From: Acidimicrobiaceae bacterium
GTDB taxonomy: Bacteria; Actinomycetota; Acidimicrobiia; Acidimicrobiales; Ilumatobacteraceae
Assembly: GCA_003154135.1 (NCBI GenBank)
Contig: PMCN01000037.1
Span: 6,547-12,316, forward strand
Length of the DNA: 5,770 nt
Reading direction: 5' to 3'
Made by a program: the position numbers and the translations under genes. The first letter of the stretch is position 1. Each line of letters opens with the position of its first letter. The notes below the pieces were generated by a model. That model was not told the DNA's origin and did no database searches. It was given only the letters and a program-made list of their open reading frames with translations. This document shows positions 1 through 5,698 of the stretch, piece by piece.

Positions 1-230
1 CCGATCTGGTGGATCGGCCACGTGCTGGCCACGAACAGCAGCACCATCGAGCCCACGAAGCAGCGCAGGTGGCGCTTCGTGATCACGGGCTCGCCGGGGG
101 CCACCGCGTGCGGTCCGATCTCGCGCACCATGTAGATGTACGCGCCGACGAGGAACACGACGAGGACGTAGACCTCGTAGTTCGGCTGGAACCGCCACGG
201 ATCCGGGTAGGTCGTTGCGGCGGCGAACAT
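1..230 (-). CDS. ctaG: CtaG-like cytochrome c oxidase assembly protein, N-terminal part (cut by window edge)
   Basis: This is an open frame starting with ATG at 230-228 and running off the window start after 76 complete codons. Visible protein: a short N-terminus with PDPWRFQPNYEVY, a first membrane helix at about residues 18-34, a hydrophilic loop with GPHAVAPGEPVITKRH, and a second helix at about 56-70 followed by WPIHQIG. This pattern (W-x-F near the start, the R-x-GP-x-A-x-PGEP loop, then W-P-x-H-x-I) is what I recall of the multi-helix caa3_CtaG family. Bacillus CtaG is needed to form active caa3 oxidase; it is unrelated to the Cox11-type copper chaperone also called CtaG. Its molecular role is not settled. 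It follows subunit IV by 7 bases with no clear Shine-Dalgarno, so translation may be coupled. The last position in an oxidase operon supports an assembly role. Most of the protein lies outside the window, so the family call is likely but not certain. Confidence 0.75.
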   Translation of the reverse strand, partial: MFAAATTYPDPWRFQPNYEVYVLVVFLVGAYIYMVREIGPHAVAPGEPVITKRHLRCFVGSMVLLFVASTWPIHQI

Positions 231-237
231 GATGCGA

Positions 238-576
238 CTAGCCCCGGAAGAACTGGAACGTGAACAGCATGATGCCGAACACGAACAGTGCGAGGCCGAG
301 CCCGATGTAGAACATCACGCTGAACAGCTTGTTGTCGAACTTCAGGTGCATGAAGATGAGGATGATCATGAAGAACTTGATGGTCATCAACGTGAGCAGC
401 AACGGCGTGGCGAACGAACCGAAGTTGAGCCAGTAGGTCGACGTCTCGAGCGCGGTGAGCCCGGCGAGGATGATGGCCACTCGGATGAAGTAGCCGTCCT
501 TGGGGATGTGATGCTTGTCGTGGCCCTGGTGCGCGGCTGCATCAGGCTCGTCGACGTGTTCGATGGTTGCGCTCAT
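238..576 (-). CDS. ctaF: Cytochrome c oxidase subunit IV, prokaryotic type (COX4_pro)
   Basis: Small membrane subunit of the caa3/aa3 oxidase, 112 residues, with three predicted helices at about 29-49, 55-77 and 84-108. The diagnostic parts of the prokaryotic subunit IV family are visible: a first helix ending in LTALETSTYWL, and a second helix with IKFFMIILIFMHLKFDN (residues 66-82), matching the family's K-x(8,9)-FMHLK pattern. The start at 576 (ATG) is preferred over an upstream in-frame ATG at 630, because the upstream one would overlap ctaE by about 40 bases. The chosen start has GAGG nine bases before it and lies 11 bases after the ctaE stop. The N-terminal tail carries five histidines (residues 7, 16, 19, 22, 23) and is inferred to face the cytoplasm. 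In known enzymes this subunit is not catalytic and is thought to help stability or assembly. The family call is confident; the symbol follows Bacillus usage. Confidence 0.9.
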   Translation of the reverse strand: MSATIEHVDEPDAAAHQGHDKHHIPKDGYFIRVAIILAGLTALETSTYWLNFGSFATPLLLTLMTIKFFMIILIFMHLKFDNKLFSVMFYIGLGLALFVFGIMLFTFQFFRG

Positions 577-587
577 GGATGCCTGCC

Positions 588-1244
588 TCAGGACGGGATG
601 AGATAGACGAGTGTGAAGATGATGACCCACACCACGTCGACGAAGTGCCAGTAGAGACCGATCATCTCGACCACCTCGGCCTTGTCACCGGTGACGCGGC
701 CACGGCTCAGCATGAGCGCCAGCGACAGCAGCATGATGACACCGATGGTGACGTGCACGCCGTGGAAGCCGGTGAGCGTGAAGAAGCTGGAGCCGAACAG
801 GCTGGTGGTGAAGCCCAGGCCTTCGTGGTAGAAGGCGGTGAACTCGTACACCTGGCCGCCCACGAAGAGCGAGCCCAGCAGCGCGGTGATGACCAACCAG
901 AGGTTGGTGTTGCGGTAGTCCTCGCGCTTGGCCGAGTTGACGGCCAGCACCATGGTGAGCGAGCTCATCAGCAGGACGAAGCTGCTCACCGAGGTGAGCG
1001 GGATGTCGAAGATCTGATCGGGGCCCGGGCCGCGGCCGTGGCGGCCGCGGTACAGCATGTAGGTGGAGATGAGGCCACCGAACAGCAGGCACTCGCTGCC
1101 GAGGAAGAGCCACATGGCCAGCTTGTTGTTGCTGAGACCGGTCGCGGTGGCATGGGCACCATGACCGGCCCCATGATCGGCACCATGACCGGCAGTGGTG
1201 TCGTCGTGCGCGGGGGGCACGTCGTGAACGGCGATGTCAGACAA
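588..1244 (-). CDS. ctaE: Cytochrome c oxidase subunit III
   Basis: Integral membrane subunit of the oxidase, 218 residues from the chosen start, with about five helices (near 42-63, 83-103, 116-136, 154-180 and 195-215). This is the short form lacking the first two helices of the seven-helix mitochondrial type. Family motifs are clear: MWLFLGSECLLFGG (44-57) with the conserved lipid-side Glu (E51), GFHGVHVTIG (159-168), and the closing helix with LYWHFVDVVWVIIF (197-210). Start choice: no ATG fits. The TTG at 1244-1242 has a full AAGGAG ten bases upstream and overlaps the ctaD stop by eight bases, which suits translational coupling. An in-frame ATG at 1379 would add 45 residues of low-complexity, Ser/Arg-rich sequence from inside ctaD and is rejected; GTG at 1220 is a weaker alternative. 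The N-terminal tail (residues 7-31) is rich in His-Gly-Ala and is encoded by short tandem DNA repeats. Subunit III in known oxidases supports proton uptake and protects the active site from turnover damage. Confidence 0.93.
   Translation of the reverse strand: MSDIAVHDVPPAHDDTTAGHGADHGAGHGAHATATGLSNNKLAMWLFLGSECLLFGGLISTYMLYRGRHGRGPGPDQIFDIPLTSVSSFVLLMSSLTMVLAVNSAKREDYRNTNLWLVITALLGSLFVGGQVYEFTAFYHEGLGFTTSLFGSSFFTLTGFHGVHVTIGVIMLLSLALMLSRGRVTGDKAEVVEMIGLYWHFVDVVWVIIFTLVYLIPS
1030..1050. repeat. GC-only inverted repeat inside ctaE
   Basis: The arms ccgcggccg (1030-1038) and cggccgcgg (1042-1050) are exact reverse complements separated by three bases, giving a possible nine-pair all-GC hairpin. 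It lies inside ctaE, in the codons for the Arg/Gly-rich loop after the first helix (about residues 65-71). There is no T-run after it and it is mid-gene, so it is not a terminator. It may simply result from Arg/Gly/Pro codons in high-GC DNA. Confidence 0.5.
1155..1193. repeat. Short tandem repeat encoding the His-Gly-Ala tail of CtaE
   Basis: A 15-base sequence, ggcaccatgaccggc, occurs at 1155-1169 and again at 1179-1193, a period of 24 bases. The segment between them is a diverged copy of the same 12-base unit, so the region reads as about three 12-base units. On the minus strand each unit encodes a four-residue His-Gly-Ala-Asp/Gly step. The length is a multiple of three and the frame is kept. 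Such a tract could expand or contract by slippage without breaking ctaE. Confidence 0.7.
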
Positions 1245-3255
1245 TTGACGCCAACTCCTTGGTCGATTCGCCACCGTCGGCCGGCGGGTCGTAGTCGCTG
1301 TCGTCGGCCACCGACGGCTCGAGTGCCCAGCCGAAGATGGCGAGGAGCAGCACGGCCGCACCGATGACGCAGAGCACACGGTTGAAGATCACGCCGTAGG
1401 CGATGATGGGGAACGCAAAGGCGAGGATGATGGGCCAGTACGACGGCGACGGCAGGTGGATGTGCGTGTCGGCGTTGGCCACCTGTTCCGCCATGATCTC
1501 CTCGGCCGTCTTCACCTTCACCAGCTTGGGTCCGTGCTCACCGTCGACTTCCTCGTACTTGCGGTGGAAGAACTCGTCGAGCGAGTGCACGGTGGGGACG
1601 GCGTCGAAGTTGTGCTCCTTGGGCGGGCTGGCGGTCATCCACTCGAGGGTGCGGGCATCCCACGGGTCGAGTGGGGCGGGAACCGCCTTCTTCCACACGT
1701 AGACGATGTTGATGACGAACACGAGCACGCCGAGAGCGAGGACGAACGAGCCGACCGTGGAGACCTTGTTCCAGAACGCGAGGTTGAAGAATCCCTGACC
1801 GGTGAGCTTGCTCGGCCACACCACCATGCGTCGCGGCTGTCCCTGCAGACCCAGGATGTGCATGGGTCCGAAGGTGAGGTTGACACCGAAGAACATGAGC
1901 CAGAAGTTCCACCTGCCGAGGCGCTCGTTGAGCAGACGGTTGAAGACCTTCGGCCACCAGTAGTAGAAGCCGGCGAACAGCCCCATCACCGCGCCACCGA
2001 CGATGACGTAGTGGAAGTGGGCCACGATGTAGTACGTGTCGGTCTGCTGCGTGTCGGACGGCGCCACCGCGTGGGTGACGCCCGAGAGGCCGCCGATGGT
2101 GAACAGGACGATCACACCGATGGCGAACATCATCGAGGTGGTGTACCAGAGCTTGCCGCCCCACAGGGTGAGCGTCCAGTTGACGATCTTCACGCCCGTG
2201 GGGATGGCGATGAGCATGGTGGCCACCGAGAACACGGCCACGGTCACCGGGCCGAGGCCACTGGCGAACATGTGGTGCGCCCACACACCCCAGCCGACGA
2301 AACCGATGGCGACGCCCGAGAAGACCACGAACTTGTAGCCGAACAGCGGCTTGCGGGCGAACGTGGGCAGCACCTCGGAGATGATGCCGAAGCTGGGCAA
2401 GATGATGATGTACACCTCTGGGTGACCGAAGATCCAGAAGAGGTGTTGCCAGAGCAGTGGATCGGCGCCTTGGTTCACGTCGAAGAACGTCGCCCCGAAG
2501 TTGCGCTGGAAGCTGAGCAGGAACAGCGCCACGGTGATCACCGGCAGGGCGAACAGCAGCAGGAACTGCACCACCAGCACCATCCACGAGAACACCGGCA
2601 GCCGCATCATCTTCATCCCGGGTGCCCGCATGTTGAGCACGGTGACGATGAGGTTGATCGCACCGACGAGCGAGGCGATGCCGGTGAGCTGGAGACCGAG
2701 CACCCAGAAGTCGACGCCATGGCTCGGCGAGAACAAGGCGCTGCTGTTGGGCGAGTACATGAACCAGCCGCCATCGGCCGCACCGCCGAGGATCCACGAC
2801 GTGTTGAGGAAGATGCCACCGAACAGGAACAGCCAGAAGCCGAAGGCGTTGATGCGGGGGAACGCCACGTCACGGGCGCCCACCTGCAGCGGCAGGAAGT
2901 AGTTGGCGAACGCGGCGGCCATCGGCATCACGAAGAGGAAGATCATCGTGGTCGCGTGCATGGTGAACATCTCGTTGTAGAGACCCGCACTGAGCACCGT
3001 GTTGTCGGGAGCCGCCAGCTGCAGCCGGATGAGCAGCGCCTCGCAGCCGCCGACGAGGAAGAAGAACAGCGACACCGCGCCGTACATGATGCCGAGCTTC
3101 TTGTGGTCGACGGTGAAGACCCACGACTTCCACCCGGTGGTCGAGACGGGGCGGCGGTACGAGCCCAAGGCCTTCGACGGGGTGACGAAGGCAGACACGC
3201 CGCCGGCGGGGCCTACCGTCGCAGGGACGGCAGAAGGTCGTTCGATGATGGCCAT
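1237..3255 (-). CDS. ctaD: Cytochrome c oxidase subunit I (A1 type) with C-terminal two-helix extension
   Basis: Catalytic subunit, 672 residues, which binds heme a and the heme a3/CuB site that reduces oxygen to water. Visible residues, in the usual order and spacing: heme a ligands H100 (TMHATTM) and H415; CuB ligands H278 (FGHPEVY), H327 and H328 (WAHHMF); cross-linked tyrosine Y282; heme a3 ligand H413 (VAHFHYV). D-channel residues are D129 and N136 with E280 at its end; K-channel residues are T353 and K356. The heme propionate Arg pair is R475-R476. HPEVY marks it as an A1-type enzyme. The start is the ATG at 3255 with AAGGGA seven bases upstream, 11 bases after ctaC; the frame stays open far upstream, but that part is an overprint of ctaC. 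Usual family length is about 530-580 residues. The extra tail holds a hydrophilic stretch (about 525-597) and two more helices (about 604-624 and 627-645) ending GWALEP, resembling the end of the actinobacterial subunit IV. Certain as subunit I. Confidence 0.97.
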   Translation of the reverse strand: MAIIERPSAVPATVGPAGGVSAFVTPSKALGSYRRPVSTTGWKSWVFTVDHKKLGIMYGAVSLFFFLVGGCEALLIRLQLAAPDNTVLSAGLYNEMFTMHATTMIFLFVMPMAAAFANYFLPLQVGARDVAFPRINAFGFWLFLFGGIFLNTSWILGGAADGGWFMYSPNSSALFSPSHGVDFWVLGLQLTGIASLVGAINLIVTVLNMRAPGMKMMRLPVFSWMVLVVQFLLLFALPVITVALFLLSFQRNFGATFFDVNQGADPLLWQHLFWIFGHPEVYIIILPSFGIISEVLPTFARKPLFGYKFVVFSGVAIGFVGWGVWAHHMFASGLGPVTVAVFSVATMLIAIPTGVKIVNWTLTLWGGKLWYTTSMMFAIGVIVLFTIGGLSGVTHAVAPSDTQQTDTYYIVAHFHYVIVGGAVMGLFAGFYYWWPKVFNRLLNERLGRWNFWLMFFGVNLTFGPMHILGLQGQPRRMVVWPSKLTGQGFFNLAFWNKVSTVGSFVLALGVLVFVINIVYVWKKAVPAPLDPWDARTLEWMTASPPKEHNFDAVPTVHSLDEFFHRKYEEVDGEHGPKLVKVKTAEEIMAEQVANADTHIHLPSPSYWPIILAFAFPIIAYGVIFNRVLCVIGAAVLLLAIFGWALEPSVADDSDYDPPADGGESTKELASIV
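1255..1260 (-). promoter_or_regulatory. Shine-Dalgarno site deciding the ctaE TTG start
   Basis: On the minus strand these bases read AAGGAG, the strongest ribosome-binding match in the window. They lie within the last codons of ctaD, ten bases before the TTG at 1244-1242. This supports TTG as the ctaE start rather than the far-upstream in-frame ATG at 1379. Confidence 0.7.
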
Positions 3256-3266
3256 CTGTGGTTCCC

Positions 3267-4517
3267 TTACTTCCGCTCGAGGAGGAATGCGACGAGCTGG
3301 TCGATCTGCGCCTCGGAGAGGTTCAGGTTGGGCATGCCGCGGTAGCGACCGCCGGTGGAGGCCAGCTGGGTGGGATCGGAGAACATCGGCTTCATCGCCG
3401 GCGCGTTGCGCAGCCAGCTGCGCAGGTTGGCCTCGTTGAAGCAGACGGGCGTGGTGGCCCCGGCGGGGGTGTCCATCCACACGCCCTGCAGGTACAGCGC
3501 ACCGAAGTCGGCAGGCTTGGCGTTCCAGAGCTCGTTGCGGCACTTGTCGCTGATGAGGTCGAAGGTCCAACCGGCGAACGCCGTGCGGGTCATCAGGTTG
3601 GTGAGGTTGGGCGCCGCACCGGACACCTCGTACAGATCGGGTTCGGCCAGGCTCGGGGTGCCGTCGGGCTTCAGGATGCCGTTGATCTGGTGACACTTGC
3701 TGCACTGGGCGAGGAAGGTGGCCTCGCCGGTCGCGGCGAGCGAGCCGGGATCGGGCGCCTTGTACGCCTGGAGCTGGTTGTCGACCCACGTCTTGAAGTC
3801 GTTGGTGTCGAGCGCGACCGCCGCCTGGCGCATCCGCGCATGGCTCAGGCCGCAGAACTCGGTGCACTGACCCGTGTAGATGCCGGGCTGGCTGGCCTCC
3901 ATGCGCAACGTGGACAGGCGCCCGGGCACGGCGTCGCGCTTGCCGTTGAGCCGCGGGATCCAGAAGCTGTGGATGACGTCGCGGCTGGTGATGCGGAGCA
4001 GGACGTTGGTGTGAGCGGGGATGACCAGTTCGCCGGCGGTGACGATGGGGGCGGTGATCTCGACGCCACCGCAGTTGCCCGCCGTGTAGTCGTACTCCCA
4101 CCACCACTGCTGACCGGTGACGTTGATGACGCACTGGCTGTCGCTCTTCTTGTCGAGGGCGAACACCGTGACCACCGTCGGGACGGCGATGGCCGCGAGG
4201 ATGATGGCCGGCAGGATGGTGAGCGCGATCTCGAGCTTGGGGTTGCCGTGGGTCTGCTCGGGGATGTCCTGCCCGCGGTCCTTGAACTTGATCACGCAGT
4301 AGGTGATGACGCTGAGCACGATGACGCCCACGATGCCTGCGATGTAGAACACCGGCCGAGCAAGGTTGTCGATGCGCTGCGAGTTGCTGCCGGCCGGACG
4401 GAACGTGTCCTGCGGAGCGTTCTTCGCGCAGCCGCCGAGCACCACGCCGACGCCCACCACCAGGGCAGCGATCGGCCAACGACGACGGTTCTGGGGCGTA
4501 GCCGACAGGCTGCTCAC
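3267..4517 (-). CDS. ctaC: Cytochrome c oxidase subunit II with fused C-terminal cytochrome c domain (caa3 type)
   Basis: Electron-entry subunit, 416 residues from the GTG start. It has a lipoprotein signal with lipobox LGGC (Cys30), two membrane helices (about 54-77 and 96-119), an extracytoplasmic CuA domain, then cytochrome c. E96 in the second helix (LEIALTILP) matches the subunit II Glu at the K-channel entrance. The aromatic patch QQWWWEY (136-142) is the usual electron entry to CuA. CuA ligands are all present: H183 (VIHSFW), C218, E220, C222, H226, M229 in QCTEFCGLSHARM. The heme c site is CSKCH (272-276); M395 in RGMPNL is the likely sixth ligand. A segment of about 40 residues (321-359) bracketed by C326 and C359 looks inserted compared with Bacillus-type caa3. 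Start: GTG at 4517 has GGAG five bases upstream; an ATG at 4538, one base after the previous stop, would add seven residues but lacks a ribosome site. The covalent heme c means electrons may come from a soluble cytochrome c or directly from a bc complex. Confidence 0.96.
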   Translation of the reverse strand: MSSLSATPQNRRRWPIAALVVGVGVVLGGCAKNAPQDTFRPAGSNSQRIDNLARPVFYIAGIVGVIVLSVITYCVIKFKDRGQDIPEQTHGNPKLEIALTILPAIILAAIAVPTVVTVFALDKKSDSQCVINVTGQQWWWEYDYTAGNCGGVEITAPIVTAGELVIPAHTNVLLRITSRDVIHSFWIPRLNGKRDAVPGRLSTLRMEASQPGIYTGQCTEFCGLSHARMRQAAVALDTNDFKTWVDNQLQAYKAPDPGSLAATGEATFLAQCSKCHQINGILKPDGTPSLAEPDLYEVSGAAPNLTNLMTRTAFAGWTFDLISDKCRNELWNAKPADFGALYLQGVWMDTPAGATTPVCFNEANLRSWLRNAPAMKPMFSDPTQLASTGGRYRGMPNLNLSEAQIDQLVAFLLERK

Positions 4518-4522
4518 ATTGT

Positions 4523-4526
4523 CTCC
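4523..4526 (-). promoter_or_regulatory. Shine-Dalgarno site favouring the ctaC GTG start
   Basis: The minus strand reads GGAG here, five bases (ACAAT) before the GTG at 4517-4515. The competing ATG at 4538-4536 is preceded by CCCTGAC, with no match to the ribosome-binding consensus. The site falls in the 22-base gap between the upstream gene's stop and the GTG. Confidence 0.55.
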
Positions 4527-4539
4527 ACTCCGGTGCATG

Positions 4540-5688
4540 TCAGGGCACCAGCAGTTTGATCTCTTGGCCGTCGAGGCCGGGGATGATGAAGGCGTACGGG
4601 CTGGAACTGGCGAGGGCCGGCTTCACGACCCGGAAGCTGAGGAAGGCCTGCCCGCCCTGGCGCAGCTTGGTGGTGCAGCTGGCCTGCTCGTTGCCGGGCG
4701 TGCCGTCGCTGGCCTTGAACGTACCAAGGCGGGCGGTGAGACGCCTCGCGGTCGGGCTGTCGTTGCGGAACAACACGTTGACCTCGGCGCTGCGGGGCAC
4801 GGTGAGCTCGTGGAACTCGACGTTGGGGTACCCGTTGACGAAGGCGACGAGCCGGTTGTCCTTGGTGAGCACGATGTTGGCGGCCACCGAGCTCTTCATG
4901 GCCACTGCCTGCGAGGCGCGATGGTCGATCTCGGCCGTCTGCGCGGCGCTGGCCGTGCCCAGGCACACCGCCGAGGTGAGCTCGGGATGCTGGTCGATGG
5001 TGCGCTGGCCCTGCACGGCCGAGACGACGCCGACGCCCAGCAGCGCCACCGCGCCGAGCGTGGCGACGCCGGCCACCGTGGTCTTGGCGAGTCCGCGCTT
5101 GGAGGCGAGGAGGAAGCCGGCGAAGAGCACCACTGCGCCGATCACGATGAAGATGATGCGGCCTGCACTCTTCGGCGCGGTGAGCATGATGCGCGAGAAG
5201 CCGTACACCACCACGCCGAGCACGAGTGCGCCGAGGATGGGGAACTCGAGCGGGTTGAGCAGCCGGCGCCGGATGGAGGCGTTGTACGACGCCGAGGCGC
5301 TGGCACGCTCGCTCCAGGCCTGCACGAGCCACTCGACGAGTGCTGCGAGGAGGACGATGACCGACACCTTGAACACGACCGGGCGGCTGACGAGACCCAC
5401 CACGATGCCACCGGCGCCGAGGGCTGCCACCAGCGGCCAGAGGCTGCCGTGCGGTGCAGGCTGGGCGGCGGCCGCGGTGTGCTCGACGCCCGGTTCGAGC
5501 GCGGGCACGTTGGCATCGCGCGTGTAGAGGTTGATGCCGGCGAGGAAGGCGAAGACCACCGCGAGCGTGGTGAGACCGACCGCCCCCAACCAGCCCTCGG
5601 CACCGCCGGTGGTGGCCGCGAACACGACCGCACCCGCGATCGAGAGCCCGGTTGCCCCGAGGAACAGTTTCGAACCAGTGGTGAACAT
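4540..5688 (-). CDS. Seven-helix membrane protein with subunit IV-like N-terminal half and degenerate cupredoxin-like C-terminal domain
   Basis: I do not recognise a named gene. The protein has 382 residues with seven predicted helices (about 8-26, 33-54, 83-101, 104-124, 148-168, 176-195, 204-226) and then an outside domain. Positive charges sit in the loops at 125-147 (IRRR) and 196-203 (SKRGLAK), giving N-terminus inside and C-terminus outside. Residues 1-125 have the layout of the four-helix actinobacterial oxidase subunit IV: two helices, a loop, then SLWPLVAALGAG and a second pair. Residues about 268-382 look like a cupredoxin fold: EVNVLFRNDSP (302-312) and a final YAFIIPGLDGQEIKLLV (365-381). 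The usual Cys/His/His/Met copper ligands are absent. C242 and C338 could form a disulfide. The ATG at 5688 has GGGGAG just upstream, ten bases after the previous stop, and the gene precedes ctaC by one base (ATG start) or 22 (GTG start). It is probably an accessory or assembly subunit of this oxidase; that role is inferred from context. Confidence 0.85.
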   Translation of the reverse strand: MFTTGSKLFLGATGLSIAGAVVFAATTGGAEGWLGAVGLTTLAVVFAFLAGINLYTRDANVPALEPGVEHTAAAAQPAPHGSLWPLVAALGAGGIVVGLVSRPVVFKVSVIVLLAALVEWLVQAWSERASASASYNASIRRRLLNPLEFPILGALVLGVVVYGFSRIMLTAPKSAGRIIFIVIGAVVLFAGFLLASKRGLAKTTVAGVATLGAVALLGVGVVSAVQGQRTIDQHPELTSAVCLGTASAAQTAEIDHRASQAVAMKSSVAANIVLTKDNRLVAFVNGYPNVEFHELTVPRSAEVNVLFRNDSPTARRLTARLGTFKASDGTPGNEQASCTTKLRQGGQAFLSFRVVKPALASSSPYAFIIPGLDGQEIKLLVP

Positions 5689-5691
5689 CGG

Positions 5692-5697
5692 CTCCCC
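5692..5697 (-). promoter_or_regulatory. Shine-Dalgarno site for the 382-residue membrane protein
   Basis: The minus strand reads GGGGAG, three bases before the ATG at 5688-5686; the GGGG core is five bases away. It fills most of the ten-base gap after the upstream TAA and supports the ATG as the true start. Confidence 0.6.
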
Positions 5698-5698
5698 G

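Noticed and set aside
1245..1379. A 45-residue N-terminal extension of CtaE starting at an ATG at 1379.
   Set aside because: The extension overlaps ctaD by over 140 bases in total, is Ser/Arg/Thr-rich and unlike subunit III, and a strong ribosome site sits just before the TTG at 1244.
1538..2797. A 419-codon minus-strand frame inside ctaD.
   Set aside because: It is a frame-shifted reading of ctaD with Arg/His/Pro-rich sequence; ctaD itself is intact with every ligand in order.
1456..3345. A 629-codon open frame on the plus strand, antisense to ctaD.
   Set aside because: Its translation is a low-complexity run of Glu, His, Arg and Gly with no recognisable domain, as expected opposite a high-GC gene rich in hydrophobic codons.
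3256..4479. The ctaD frame stays open for 408 more codons upstream of its ATG, giving an apparent 1080-residue protein.
   Set aside because: The upstream part is Arg/Pro/His-rich without family motifs and lies over the well-supported ctaC gene in another frame. The ATG at 3255 with AAGGGA upstream begins the normal subunit I N-terminus.
3258..4559. A 433-codon open frame on the plus strand, antisense to ctaC.
   Set aside because: Composition is biased, no domains are seen, and it mirrors ctaC almost exactly; a shadow of GC-rich codon use.
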